Below, piece by piece: positions 25,737 to 34,328 of a DNA stretch of 64,000 nucleotides; the stretch's first letter is position 1, and every line of letters begins with the position of its first letter. The position numbers and the translations under genes are program-made. The notes under the pieces are model-generated. The model had not been told where the DNA came from. It saw nothing but the letters and a program-made list of their open reading frames with translations, and searched no databases. The stretch is taken from positions 181,863 to 245,862 of the forward strand of contig NZ_JAUORX010000006.1 of the NCBI RefSeq assembly GCF_030548175.1, given 5' to 3'. This DNA is from Cognatishimia sp. 1_MG-2023 (GTDB lineage Bacteria; Pseudomonadota; Alphaproteobacteria; Rhodobacterales; Rhodobacteraceae).

Positions 25737-27002
25737 TTAACTTTTGCCTTTCCAGGGAACGAGGTGACGCTCAGCCCAACGCATCAGCATGTCGATGCCG
25801 AAACCGATGACACCGATGAGCACGATGCCCATGATCACGATGTCGGTGTTTTGGAATTTCGAAGCTGTCATGATCATCATACCGGCGCCTTGTTCCGCAG
25901 CCACAAGTTCGGCTGCAACAACAGTGCCCCAACAAACGCCCATCGCAACACGGGCCCCTGTAAAGATCTCTGGCAGAGAGTTTGGAATGATAACATGGCG
26001 CATGATTTGCCATTTGCTTGCACCCAGCGAATATGCTGCATGAACTTTACTGATGTTCACACCTGACACACCCGACCGAGCCGCGATCGCCATAATCCAA
26101 AGCGCTGCCAGGAACAGCAGGATGATCTTACCAGACTCGCCGATGCCTGCCCAAATGATAACAAGTGGGATCAGGGCCAACGGAGGCACAGGGCGCATGA
26201 ACTCAACGATTGGATCAAACCAGCCGCGGAACCAGTTGCTCAGACCCATGGCATAGCCAAGCGGTACGCCAACAATCGCACCAAGTACAAAACCCAGAAT
26301 AACGCGATAAAGAGAGAAACCAAGGTGTTCCCAGATCGAGAAGTTGCGGAAACCTTCTTTGAAGATTTTCACAGTACGGACCCAAACAGTTTCAGGTGCC
26401 GGCAAATAGAGAGGCTCCATTTGCATGCCGCGATCAGGGGCAAAGTTTGGCGTACCTTTGTCAGACAAAGTCACGGGACCAAAATCAGTATTCACCGTAT
26501 CGCCAGGGGTGACAGGCTGACCATTGATGGCAACGATCTTGGCTCCATCCTTACGTGTCACCGCGTCATTTTTGTCCCAAGGGATTAAAATGGTGCGCCA
26601 TTGCGCAACAACGGCTGCGTCGTTTTTCGCAAAGCCGTCACCTTCAGGCACAACAGGTGAGTCTGCAGATTGGTCACGTGGATGCACAACAACCCGAACC
26701 AAGGCGTCATCAGATGAGCCATCTTCGGCTTGAACCGTATAGGTGAATTCCGCAACGCCCTCGAATGGTGCTGGCGCGTGCAAGAATTTTGGCAAGAGAC
26801 CTGAGCCAGTAAAGATGCCCCAGATCAGGAAGATCGTGGCGATAGAGACAAAGCCAGCGATACGGTTTGGACGTACGGCACTTTCGTCGCCGAATGTCAC
26901 AGTTTTCAAAGAGGTATAGTCACGGATACCTGCGCCTTGGAGTTTGGTCACCAAGTAGAAGGAGCCAACAAACACGGCGATATAAATCAGGAGTGGAATC
27001 AT
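25737..27002 (-). CDS. Taurine/nitrate-type ABC permease with a beta-rich extracytoplasmic insertion
   Basis: The C-terminal part (about residues 222-421) is a TauC/SsuC-type permease: EFMRPVPPLALIPLVIIWAG and the EAA loop AAYSLGASKWQIMRHVIIPN. Two helices lie in front (about 3-17 and 48-68). Between about 80 and 200 the protein carries a stretch that no standard TauC has. It includes EFTYTVQAEDGSSDDALVRV and IVAINGQPVTPGDTV followed by DFGPVTLSDKG, which look like cadherin/VCBS-type beta strands. A usual permease is about 260 residues, this one 421. The start overlaps the ATPase stop as ATGA. The insertion is expected to face the periplasm. Confidence 0.85.
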   Translation of the reverse strand: MIPLLIYIAVFVGSFYLVTKLQGAGIRDYTSLKTVTFGDESAVRPNRIAGFVSIATIFLIWGIFTGSGLLPKFLHAPAPFEGVAEFTYTVQAEDGSSDDALVRVVVHPRDQSADSPVVPEGDGFAKNDAAVVAQWRTILIPWDKNDAVTRKDGAKIVAINGQPVTPGDTVNTDFGPVTLSDKGTPNFAPDRGMQMEPLYLPAPETVWVRTVKIFKEGFRNFSIWEHLGFSLYRVILGFVLGAIVGVPLGYAMGLSNWFRGWFDPIVEFMRPVPPLALIPLVIIWAGIGESGKIILLFLAALWIMAIAARSGVSGVNISKVHAAYSLGASKWQIMRHVIIPNSLPEIFTGARVAMGVCWGTVVAAELVAAEQGAGMMIMTASKFQNTDIVIMGIVLIGVIGFGIDMLMRWAERHLVPWKGKS

Positions 27003-27805
27003 TTTGAATCCTCCGAGCGGCCCATGATTTCTTCTTCCATGTCCCAGATCATGCTGAGAATTTCTTCGCGCTTCACGCCAAAGTCAGGATGTTTTTTGAC
27101 TTCGCGTAGATCCGCGTCAACGCCGAGATCGGCGAACGGAAGACGGTACTCTTTGTGAATACGGCCAGGGCGTGGTGCCATCACCACCAGACGTTCACCC
27201 AACAACAAGGCTTCTTCGACCGAGTGCGTGATGAGAATGATAGTTTTGCCGGTTTCTTTCCAAAGCTTCAGAACCAGGGATTGCATCTTTTCGCGGGTAA
27301 GCGCGTCAAGTGCGCCCAGAGGTTCATCCATCAAAATGACATCTGGGTGGTTGGCCAAGCACCGCGCCAGCGCAACACGCTGCTGCATGCCACCTGAGAG
27401 TTCGTAGATAGCTTTTTCTTTGAAATCCTGCAGGCCAACGACCTCAAGCAAGTGATCAACCTCTTCCAGGTAATCAGACTCGCGCTGACCCTGCATACGT
27501 GGGCCGAAGCTGACGTTGTCACGCACCGACATCCATTCAAAAAGAGCACCTTTTTGAAAAACCATGCCGCGGTCTGCGCTTGGACCGGCAATTGTGTTAC
27601 CGTTGAGAGTCATTTGACCACCGGTTGGAGCCAAAAAGCCAGCGACGATATTAAGCAAAGTTGTCTTACCGCAGCCCGAAGGGCCCAGTACGCTTAATAG
27701 CTCTCCGGCTTTGAGGTCCAGAGAGACATCCTGCAAAGCTTGAACTGCACCGCCATCGGGCAGATCAAATCGCATGGATAAATTTTGGATCGAAAGTCCA
27801 GTCAT
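26999..27805 (-). CDS. Taurine/nitrate-type ABC transporter ATPase
   Basis: This 268-residue ATPase has Walker A (GPSGCGKTTLLNIVAG), Q-loop (MVFQKGALFEW), signature (LSGGMQQRVALARCLAN), Walker B (VILMDEPLGALD) and H-loop (ILITHSVEEALLLGERLVVM), the pattern of TauB/SsuB/NrtD proteins. It partners the permease that starts at 27002 and the receptor at 27893-28885, separated from the latter by a strong hairpin. Confidence 0.9.
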   Translation of the reverse strand: MTGLSIQNLSMRFDLPDGGAVQALQDVSLDLKAGELLSVLGPSGCGKTTLLNIVAGFLAPTGGQMTLNGNTIAGPSADRGMVFQKGALFEWMSVRDNVSFGPRMQGQRESDYLEEVDHLLEVVGLQDFKEKAIYELSGGMQQRVALARCLANHPDVILMDEPLGALDALTREKMQSLVLKLWKETGKTIILITHSVEEALLLGERLVVMAPRPGRIHKEYRLPFADLGVDADLREVKKHPDFGVKREEILSMIWDMEEEIMGRSEDSK

Positions 27806-27859
27806 TCCCCACCTATTTTTTTTGTGAAAGGGGCTGTGCCATCCTCGGGCGCAGCAGGA

Positions 27860-27885
27860 TTGGCGCGAGGTGACCCTCGCGCCAA
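27860..27885 (-). terminator. Intercistronic hairpin after the taurine-type receptor gene
   Basis: A perfect 11-bp stem (TTGGCGCGAGG with CCTCGCGCCAA) and 4-base loop, 8 bases past the receptor stop, no T run. It probably stabilises the receptor mRNA or partly ends transcription. Confidence 0.7.
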
Positions 27886-27892
27886 GTCTGGC

Positions 27893-28885
27893 TTACATGC
27901 CTTGTACGGCCATCAGTGGACCAGTGTTTACGGCAGATTCGTAGTTGTCGAGAGACGCGTCGATTGAACCCGCTTCAACAAATACTTCTGCAACACCCTT
28001 CATGAATGTTTGAACGTTGCCGCCCAACCATTTGCCTGAAAGCTGCTCTTCAACAGTAGGCATTTTCATTGTGCTGATTGCAGCGCGCGCAGCAGCCAGA
28101 TCCAGGCCCGCCTCGTCAGCAATCACTTTGAGCAGCTCGTCGCCTTGGTCAGCGGCCCAAGTTTTGTTGGCTTCAGCTGTCACTTCAAGGAACTTAGCAA
28201 CGATGTCGCCATTTTCCGCGATGAAGGACGCAGGGGAAGACGTCACATCAAATACCAAGATGCCCAGCTCTTCTTTTTCGTCGCCAGTCAAAAGTACGTT
28301 GCCGTGCTCTTTCATACGACCCAAGCCACCGCCGTAACCGCAAGCAAAGTCAACTGCGCCTTGGCTCAGTGCTGCTGCACCTTCTGGTGGCGCCATGTCC
28401 ACAACCTGCAGTGAGTCTACTGGAACACCGAAGTGAGCCATCTGACGCAGGAAGCCGTAGTGAGCAGCTGTGCCGAGAGGAACGGCAACTTTTTTACCGG
28501 CCAGCTCGCCAGCAGAGTCTTTGTCGATTTCCAGGGAGGAGGAAACAACGCAGTTGTCGTTATCAGAATAGCTTACCGCAACGTCGATAATTTGAAGGTC
28601 TTGGCCACCCGATGTCGCAACAACGAAAGGAGGCAGACCTTGAGACACAGCGATCTGAACATCACCGGATGCCATAGCCGCGCTCATCGCTGTGCCGGTT
28701 TCAAAAGAAACCCAGTTCACTTTCATGCCCAATGCTTCTTCATAAGCACCGGTAGCTTTTGCTGCCATCATTGGCATTGGCCATTCTAGGAAGTACGCAA
28801 CTGTCAGCTCTTCAGCCATTGCAGCCGTACCGGAAACTGCGGCAATCGCTGCGGCCAAAATAGTTGTGGATGTTTTCTTGATCAT
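27893..28885 (-). CDS. Taurine-type ABC substrate-binding protein
   Basis: This 330-residue periplasmic receptor has a Sec signal (hydrophobic TTILAAAIAAVSGTAAMA, cleaved before EELTVAY). The mature protein fits the TauA/SsuA group: YFLEWPMPMMAAKATGAYEE, WVSFETGTAMSAAMASGDVQ and VAVPLGTAAHYGFLRQMAHFGV. Ligands of the group are taurine, alkanesulfonates or similar small acids. The YFLEWPMP start and the amine-oxidising enzyme downstream fit taurine or another amine, but the exact ligand is open. It is the first gene of the operon. Confidence 0.87.
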   Translation of the reverse strand: MIKKTSTTILAAAIAAVSGTAAMAEELTVAYFLEWPMPMMAAKATGAYEEALGMKVNWVSFETGTAMSAAMASGDVQIAVSQGLPPFVVATSGGQDLQIIDVAVSYSDNDNCVVSSSLEIDKDSAGELAGKKVAVPLGTAAHYGFLRQMAHFGVPVDSLQVVDMAPPEGAAALSQGAVDFACGYGGGLGRMKEHGNVLLTGDEKEELGILVFDVTSSPASFIAENGDIVAKFLEVTAEANKTWAADQGDELLKVIADEAGLDLAAARAAISTMKMPTVEEQLSGKWLGGNVQTFMKGVAEVFVEAGSIDASLDNYESAVNTGPLMAVQGM

Positions 28886-28923
28886 TTTGTGTTCCCTGTT
28901 TAGTGAACTTCATTTAGTTTTAT

Positions 28924-28947
28924 ATTACAAAACTTTTATTTTGCAAT
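28924..28947. promoter_or_regulatory. Palindrome upstream of the taurine-type operon
   Basis: The arms ATTACAAAA and TTTTGCAAT, separated by 6 bases, form an inverted repeat with one mismatch 39 bases before the receptor start. It is a candidate operator. No regulator gene of this operon is adjacent; the IclR at 22984 and the GntR at 29737 are the nearest. Confidence 0.4.
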
Positions 28948-29439
28948 ACGAGAATAGCGGCGCAATCCGACATTCGTCAATATTAAAATCATAACGTCTG
29001 AATTTGGTAGCTTGTAATCTGGATCAAAATGAAATGAGCTATCTTAAATATTTGATTTTTTTGTTTATAATGAAGCGCTTGGCTCATAATCTAGAGCCAA
29101 TGTAAAGAAATCGGGCAATTCACATCACAGTTTATCGGGCTATTTTGAAGCCAATTTGGTTCCGAAAACCATCTGGAGACTCGATTCTTCTGCAATTTTA
29201 TCTTCGCAATACCCGGGTTTCTTAAGCCCCATTCATTCAAAAAATACTCTGCGAGCTTGGAGAGAGCAGAAAACTATTCACTAACAATAGCTTATTTCCA
29301 AAGTGTATCTTTTACCCGCGCATTGACCATTCGCGATTTATTTTACGTAATTGAACTATTGCTTTGTATTCTAAAACTTTAGCCAAAACACATGTCTATA
29401 ATTCGGCCATAGGGGAAATCTGAAAGATGAAAACTACTC
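28948..29439. other. AT-rich intergenic stretch
   Basis: About 490 bases of clearly lower G+C than the surroundings, without a convincing reading frame. It lies between the taurine-type operon promoter and an IS3-type relic and may be decayed mobile DNA. Nothing further is recognised. Confidence 0.4.
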
Positions 29440-29710
29440 CCTGCCGAGTGATCTCTAGGCGCAGATTGCAGCCTTCATCGACCATTACAATCATCAGCGA
29501 TATCACGAAAGCATCAACAACATCACACCTGCCGAAGTCTACTTCGGGCGTGACAAAGCCATTCTACAACAACGCGAAAGGATCAAACGAAAGACACTCG
29601 AAGCGCGACGCTCGCATCGCCGCCAGAAAGCCGCATAATCAAACCAACCAGATGAGCCAAAGTCTCTCTTAGGTTAGACCGCTCTTGGTCCCAAAAACTG
29701 ACGACGGACA
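29440..29710 (+). mobile_element. 3' end of an IS3-family element (different subgroup)
   Basis: The frame from 29462 to the TAA at 29636-29638 reads QIAAFIDHYNHQRYHESINN, then ITPAEVYFGRDKAILQQRER and a basic tail ending RRQKAA. This is the C-terminal end of an IS3-family transposase of the subgroup with a VYFGR signature, different from the two elements at 19808 and 41588. A likely element end lies near 29710 (CAAAAACTGACGACGGACA). The rest of the element is gone. Confidence 0.75.
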
Positions 29711-29736
29711 CTAGAGACCGTTTTGTGCGCAGCAAC

Positions 29737-30474
29737 CTATTCTAGGTAGTCTTTCAAAAAGGCCGCGTATTCGTTCGATGCAACCGAAATGTGACTGTCC
29801 ATTAGAGTGACTGCCAATTCGACGTCTTGGTCCTTATAAGCCTTCAAAATCGAACGGTGTTCATCCTGAGAGTCAATCGTCGCATGATGAGCACGCATAT
29901 ATATGTGTGTGTATCGATGCGCGATCGTATGGGCCCGCTTGATCATGCGATTTAAATGCGCCATGCGCGCTGGCGCATATAGAGCAAGGTGAAATTTCAG
30001 ATTCCAGTGGCTTGAGACAGTAACATCTGTGATCAATTCGAAATCCCTGATGATCGCGTCAATCTCTTCGCAGTGTGCATCGGTTGAAAGTGGGACAGAC
30101 TCGCGTACAGCAAACAGTTCAAGCATTCGGCGCAACTTAAAAGCCTCCAGCATTTCATCTGCTGAGGTCTGCGAAACAACGAATCCCCTATTGCGATAGA
30201 AATTCACAAGCCCTTGCCCTTCGAGCTCGCGCAGCGCTTCCCGTACAGGAATCTTGCTTGTGCCTAATTTTTCAGCGATCACATCTTGCTTAATTGATGC
30301 TCCGCTTGGCAGAACACCAGTAACGATGGCCTCCTGCAGCACTTTTACAGCCATCTGTGGGGCAGTCTCTTCCCCCAACTCCATGCTCGCGAAAAGGTCC
30401 TCAAATGAAATTTCATGAGACTCACTGTAAGGCTTTGGCAATACAGCATTTTCTGCAACATTTGGGGTTGTCAA
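29737..30474 (-). CDS. GntR family transcriptional regulator (FadR/FCD subfamily)
   Basis: This 245-residue regulator has a winged helix (SGASIKQDVIAEKLGTSKIPVREALRELEGQGLV, residues about 56-90, shown here in part: KLGTSKIPVREALRELEGQG) and an FCD effector domain. The latter has metal-binding histidines in HWNLKFHLALY and HRYTHIYMRAHH, followed by EHRSILKAYKDQD. The start is a TTG at 30474 preceded by AGGAGC. It is divergent from the aap operon, and a palindrome of the type bound by FCD regulators lies in the shared promoter, so it very likely represses aapJQM-ridA. Confidence 0.88.
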   Translation of the reverse strand: MTTPNVAENAVLPKPYSESHEISFEDLFASMELGEETAPQMAVKVLQEAIVTGVLPSGASIKQDVIAEKLGTSKIPVREALRELEGQGLVNFYRNRGFVVSQTSADEMLEAFKLRRMLELFAVRESVPLSTDAHCEEIDAIIRDFELITDVTVSSHWNLKFHLALYAPARMAHLNRMIKRAHTIAHRYTHIYMRAHHATIDSQDEHRSILKAYKDQDVELAVTLMDSHISVASNEYAAFLKDYLE

Positions 30475-30560
30475 TTAATAGCTCCTAACAAGCATTCAGG
30501 CTTTTAGCGCACTCGCTAACAATCGCATAATAGAGCGAACAACCACGACAGAGCAAACAT

Positions 30561-30572
30561 ATCGTATACCTA
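30561..30572. promoter_or_regulatory. Secondary GntR-type operator
   Basis: ATCGTATACCTA matches the left two thirds of the perfect palindrome at 30635-30646 (ATCGTATAC in common), 74 bases away, within the divergent region. Confidence 0.4.
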
Positions 30573-30603
30573 TTGTTGGAATAAATCCGAAATAATTCAA
30601 CAG

Positions 30604-30609
30604 TTGACA
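30604..30609 (+). promoter_or_regulatory. -35 element of the aapJ promoter
   Basis: A perfect TTGACA lies 71 bases upstream of the aapJ start. A weak -10 (CAGGAT) follows at 17-base spacing, placing the transcription start at or just before the operator 30635-30646. Confidence 0.4.
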
Positions 30610-30634
30610 GGGTTCACCCACTTTCGCAGGATGA

Positions 30635-30646
30635 ATCGTATACGAT
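30635..30646. promoter_or_regulatory. GntR (FCD)-type operator in front of aapJ
   Basis: A perfect 12-base palindrome ATCGTATACGAT. FCD-type GntR regulators commonly bind TNGTATACNA-like sites. It lies just downstream of the probable -10 element of aapJ and can block transcription. The regulator is inferred to be the divergent GntR gene. Confidence 0.6.
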
Positions 30647-30679
30647 ATAAAAAACGACAACGACATGGAGGTCACTAAG

Positions 30680-31690
30680 ATGAAAACTGTCCTAACCCTC
30701 GGCGCATCTGTCGTCGCACTTGCGAGCGCTGCGACAATTGCACAAGCCGATATGATTGAAACTATTAAAGAGCGAGGCGAGCTCACATGCGGTGTACACA
30801 CAGGCCTAGTAGGCTTTGGCGCGCCAGACGAAGCAGGTGAATGGCAAGGGCTTGATCCTGATTATTGTCGCGCCATCGCCACAGCGATTCTTGGTGAACC
30901 TAAAGTAAAATGGGTACCCCTATCCGCTCAGGCCCGCTTTACATCTCTGCAAAACGGCGAAATCGACGTGCTGGCGCAAAACTCGACCATGACTCTTGCA
31001 CGTGATGCATCTCTTGGCCTGACTTTCCCAGCCTTCAACTTTTATGATGGCCAAGGTTTGCTGATTAAATCCGATCTAGGAGTAAGCGACAGCAAAGAGC
31101 TCGACGGCGCAACTGTTTGTATTCAGCAAGGCACAACCAGTGAATACGTAATCCGCAATCATTTCACTGACATGGGTATTTCCTTTACTCCAGTGGTCAT
31201 CGAAAGCGGAACCGAGTTCTTCTCTGCCTTCTTTAGCGGCCGTTGCGACGTAATCACCAGCGACCTATCACAATTGGCCGTCGTACGTCTGACATCTGAC
31301 GATCCAAGTGCGTACACCGTTCTGCCAAATATCTTGGCAAAATCACCATTAGGCCCTGTTGTCCGCGCGGACGACAAAGCATTTGAAAACGTCGTTAAGT
31401 GGACATCATACGCGCTTTTGACAGCTGAAGAACTCGGCGTGACACAGGCGAATGTTGAAGAAATGAAAGCAAGTGACAGCGCTGAATTACAGTCCTTCTT
31501 AGGTGCGAACCCTGGCGTCGGTGAATTGATCGGCCTTGAAGATGACTGGATCTACAATGTCATCTCAACCGTCGGAAACTACAGCGAAATCTTTGACCGT
31601 AACGTCGGCAAAGACTCTCCGTTGGGTCTAGAACGTGGCCAGAATGCCCTATGGTCAGATGGCGGCCTTATGTACTCTCCACTCTTCTAA
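30680..31690 (+). CDS. aapJ: General L-amino-acid ABC transporter binding protein AapJ
   Basis: This 336-residue periplasmic receptor starts at ATG 30680 (GGAGG 8 bases upstream) with a short Sec signal (MKTVLTLGASVVALASAAT, cleaved after AQA). It follows AapJ closely: RGELTCGVHTGLVGFGAPD, WQGLDPDYCRAIATAILGE, NGEIDVLAQNSTMTLARDAS, GTEFFSAFFSGRCDVITSDL and, at the C-terminus, RNVGKDSPLGLERGQNALW. AapJ binds a broad range of L-amino acids. It begins the aapJQM-ridA operon and is followed by an attenuator-like terminator. Confidence 0.92.
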   Translation: MKTVLTLGASVVALASAATIAQADMIETIKERGELTCGVHTGLVGFGAPDEAGEWQGLDPDYCRAIATAILGEPKVKWVPLSAQARFTSLQNGEIDVLAQNSTMTLARDASLGLTFPAFNFYDGQGLLIKSDLGVSDSKELDGATVCIQQGTTSEYVIRNHFTDMGISFTPVVIESGTEFFSAFFSGRCDVITSDLSQLAVVRLTSDDPSAYTVLPNILAKSPLGPVVRADDKAFENVVKWTSYALLTAEELGVTQANVEEMKASDSAELQSFLGANPGVGELIGLEDDWIYNVISTVGNYSEIFDRNVGKDSPLGLERGQNALWSDGGLMYSPLF

Positions 31691-31703
31691 AGTTAACTCC
31701 CCT

Positions 31704-31737
31704 GGCTCGCTGGACTTCGGTTTGGCGGGCCTTTTTT
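31704..31737 (+). terminator. Intrinsic terminator/attenuator between aapJ and aapQ
   Basis: A stem GGCTCGC with GCGGGCC (one G-T pair) is followed directly by six T. It lies 14 bases past the aapJ stop and 20 bases before aapQ, so most transcripts should end after the receptor gene, giving it the excess needed for a binding protein. Confidence 0.8.
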
Positions 31738-31756
31738 ATGGGCTTCCGAGGACATT

Positions 31757-32878
31757 ATGAACCCTAGTTTTCGTCGCGAAAGAATGCGTCACCTTACCAT
31801 TCAGGTATTTACCATTGGAACAGTCGTCGCATTGCTTTGGCTCGTGGCCTCAATGGTTCAACATCGTCTCGAACTGATGGGAATCAACACCGGATTTGGT
31901 TTCTTGAGCAACCGCGCGGGTTATGACATCGGTGAATCCTTGATCCCTTATGATGGCGACGCAAGCTACGGCCGTGCGCTGCTTGCCGGGTTCAGCAACA
32001 CCCTCAAAGTTGCAGTATCATCAATTTTCGCCGCTCTCGCCCTAGGCCTTCTAGCGGCAGGAGCAATGCTGTCCGGCCATTCGACCGCCAACCGAATTGC
32101 CAAGTTTTATATCAAAACCGTGCGCAATACGCCGCTGCTGTTACAACTTTTCTTCTGGTTTGGGATTTTTACGATCAGCCTCCCGGCGATCCGAGATCGG
32201 TTAACGTTGCTCCCAGGTGTATATCTTAGCAACCGTGGCCTGAACTATCCGACCCCAGATTTAGCCCTCGGATTGGTCTTCCTACTCGCACTCGCCATCC
32301 TAGTATTCACGCTCATCTATGGCGCGCGGTTACGTAGCCGTGGTGCCAAGACACGCCTATTTAGCATTATAGGCTGGTCGATAGGCCTTGGTGTCGTTCC
32401 CCTTGCAGCAACCACAGGCATTGGCCATCTCAATATGCCCGAAATTGGGCGCTTTGCGATCAAAGGCGGCGGCGTTCTATCACCTGAGTTCATGACGCTT
32501 TTCATCGGTTTATCAATCTACACGGGCACCTATATCGCCGAAACCTTGCGCGGTGCCGTTATGGCCGTTGCCTCTGGACAAGGCGAAGCGGCTGCGGCAC
32601 TTGGCCTAACACGCGGCCAATCTTTCCGTCTCGTCGTTCTTCCGCAAGCCACACGAATTGCGCTGCCCTCAATCGTTTCCGAATTGCTGAACCTTGTGAA
32701 AAACAGCTCTCTGGGTGTGGCTGTTGGCTATCCTGACCTTGTGTCAGTGGGCAACACAGCCATGAACCAAACCGGACAGGCCATTGAAATGATTGCTATC
32801 TATATGCTCGCCTATGTGACGATCAACGTGATCATCACCAAATGCTCTCAGGTTTTGGAGGCCCGCTATGAATGGTAA
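31757..32878 (+). CDS. aapQ: General L-amino-acid ABC transporter permease AapQ
   Basis: This 373-residue permease of the His/Glu/Gln/Arg/opine family has an N-terminal helix, the GFGFLSNRAGYDIGESLIPY block typical of AapQ, the IKTVRNTPLLLQLFFWFGIF segment and an EAA loop (AAALGLTRGQSFRLVVLPQA). A GAGG ribosome site precedes the ATG. The stop overlaps the aapM start by 11 bases. Confidence 0.92.
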   Translation: MNPSFRRERMRHLTIQVFTIGTVVALLWLVASMVQHRLELMGINTGFGFLSNRAGYDIGESLIPYDGDASYGRALLAGFSNTLKVAVSSIFAALALGLLAAGAMLSGHSTANRIAKFYIKTVRNTPLLLQLFFWFGIFTISLPAIRDRLTLLPGVYLSNRGLNYPTPDLALGLVFLLALAILVFTLIYGARLRSRGAKTRLFSIIGWSIGLGVVPLAATTGIGHLNMPEIGRFAIKGGGVLSPEFMTLFIGLSIYTGTYIAETLRGAVMAVASGQGEAAAALGLTRGQSFRLVVLPQATRIALPSIVSELLNLVKNSSLGVAVGYPDLVSVGNTAMNQTGQAIEMIAIYMLAYVTINVIITKCSQVLEARYEW

Positions 32879-33929
32879 CCATACTCTTTCATTGCCTCAA
32901 AAACTCAACGTAGCTTTGTTTGGCGATAAAATTCGTACAATAATCTCGATTCTACTTATTTTTATTGCCGTGTTCGCAGGCCCCGGCTTGATCAATTGGT
33001 TGCTCCTAGATGCCACATGGGTCGGCACCTCTGAGGATTGTCGCGTCAATGGCGGGGCATGCTGGGCATTTCTAGGGGTTAAGCTGAACTTGATTGTCTT
33101 TGGCGCATACCCAACAGCCGAAATATGGCGCCCAATGGTGTTCATGGCCTTACTTACTTTGATTGCAGCCTATGCCTACCAACGCCCACGAAGCATAAAA
33201 CAGGTCATTCTGTGCTTGTGCGTTGCATTTATTGTCGGGTTGCTCTTAATGCGCGGCGGTATATTGGGCTTGCCGGTCGTCGCCAACACCCGCTGGGGCG
33301 GCCTTCCGATCACTTTGATTGTAACTCTGGCCGGGCTTGGTGCATCCTTCCCGCTGGGCATACTCATCATGCTCGGAGGTGCTTCCGAGAACCCCCTATT
33401 TCGCATCCCTTGCCGACTGTATGTAGACGTCATCCGGGGCATTCCCGCCATCACTTTGGTCTTTATGACTTTTGCCATTGTACCGCTTTTAATGCCGCAA
33501 GGCATGATGATCGACAAACTATTACGCGCTGCTCTTGGCTTAACGTTTCTGACCGCTGCCTATTTTGCCGAAGCCCTTCGTGGCGCCCTTGAGGCGTTGC
33601 CCAAAGGACAAGATGAAGCCGCGGCTGCGTTGGGCGTGGGTTACTGGAAGCGCCAAAGGCTGATTATCCTACCACAAGTAATTGCAAATTCGATGCAGCC
33701 CTTGGCGAACATTGCCATCGCATTTGTCAAAAACACCTCTCTGCTGATCATCATCGGTTTATTCGATCTCTTAGGCGCGGCACGGTCCAGTCTGTTTGAT
33801 GGGGATTGGCAGGGATATTATCGCGAGCTCTACCTGTTTGTGGGGCTCATTTACCTCGTCATCTGCCTGTTTCTTGAAAGCTATGTAAGCAAACTAGAAA
33901 CCGAACGCAGCGGACGCATTTCTCGCTAA
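32868..33929 (+). CDS. aapM: General L-amino-acid ABC transporter permease AapM
   Basis: This 353-residue permease is the partner of AapQ. It has several N-terminal helices, then WGGLPITLIVTLAGLGASFPLG, VDVIRGIPAITLVFMTFAI and an EAA loop (AAALGVGYWKRQRLIILPQV). It ends 9 bases before the ridA gene. In other alphaproteobacteria aapP, the ATPase, follows directly; here it does not, so an ATPase from another locus must be used if the transporter works. Confidence 0.92.
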   Translation: MNGNHTLSLPQKLNVALFGDKIRTIISILLIFIAVFAGPGLINWLLLDATWVGTSEDCRVNGGACWAFLGVKLNLIVFGAYPTAEIWRPMVFMALLTLIAAYAYQRPRSIKQVILCLCVAFIVGLLLMRGGILGLPVVANTRWGGLPITLIVTLAGLGASFPLGILIMLGGASENPLFRIPCRLYVDVIRGIPAITLVFMTFAIVPLLMPQGMMIDKLLRAALGLTFLTAAYFAEALRGALEALPKGQDEAAAALGVGYWKRQRLIILPQVIANSMQPLANIAIAFVKNTSLLIIIGLFDLLGAARSSLFDGDWQGYYRELYLFVGLIYLVICLFLESYVSKLETERSGRISR

Positions 33930-33938
33930 AGAGGCTTT

Positions 33939-34328
33939 ATGAAAGAGATCATTGATCTGCCACACCTGAACGCAGCGTTGGCAAAACTTAACACACCCAC
34001 ATCTTTGCTCGTGCGCAGCAAGGACATGCTTTACAGCTGCGGCATTCCGCCTATGGATTTGGAAAAGCAGGAAATTGTTCAAGGCGACTTGAAAGAACAA
34101 ACCACTGCCGTGCTTAGCATCATGAAGGCTGCCCTAGAAGGTGCTGGATCTAAACTAGAAAAAGTTATTAAAATAACGATTTATGTGACGGATACCGCAT
34201 ACTTTGGCCCGGTTAACGAAGTATACAAAGAGTTTTTTCCAGACAATCATCCTGTCCGATCCTTTGTTGCAGTTGCCCCTTGGCCGCTGCCGTTTGACGT
34301 CGAAATCGATTGCATCGCCGAAGCCTGA
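33939..34328 (+). CDS. RidA family protein at the end of the aap operon
   Basis: This 129-residue RidA family protein is about three quarters identical to the one at 6525-6914, and identical in the C-terminal block PWPLPFDVEIDCIAEA except for its last residue. The conserved arginine (HPVRSF) is present. It occupies the place where aapP is expected. Protection against imines formed from imported amino acids is the likely job. After the stop, 211 bases without recognisable features separate it from the convergent mtlK gene. Confidence 0.87.
   Translation: MKEIIDLPHLNAALAKLNTPTSLLVRSKDMLYSCGIPPMDLEKQEIVQGDLKEQTTAVLSIMKAALEGAGSKLEKVIKITIYVTDTAYFGPVNEVYKEFFPDNHPVRSFVAVAPWPLPFDVEIDCIAEA

Noticed and set aside
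24270..28885. Firm assignment as taurine dehydrogenase pathway (tauABC-tauXY)
   Set aside because: The small dehydrogenase subunit and taurine pathway partners are absent and the flavoenzyme looks more like PuuB/OrdL.
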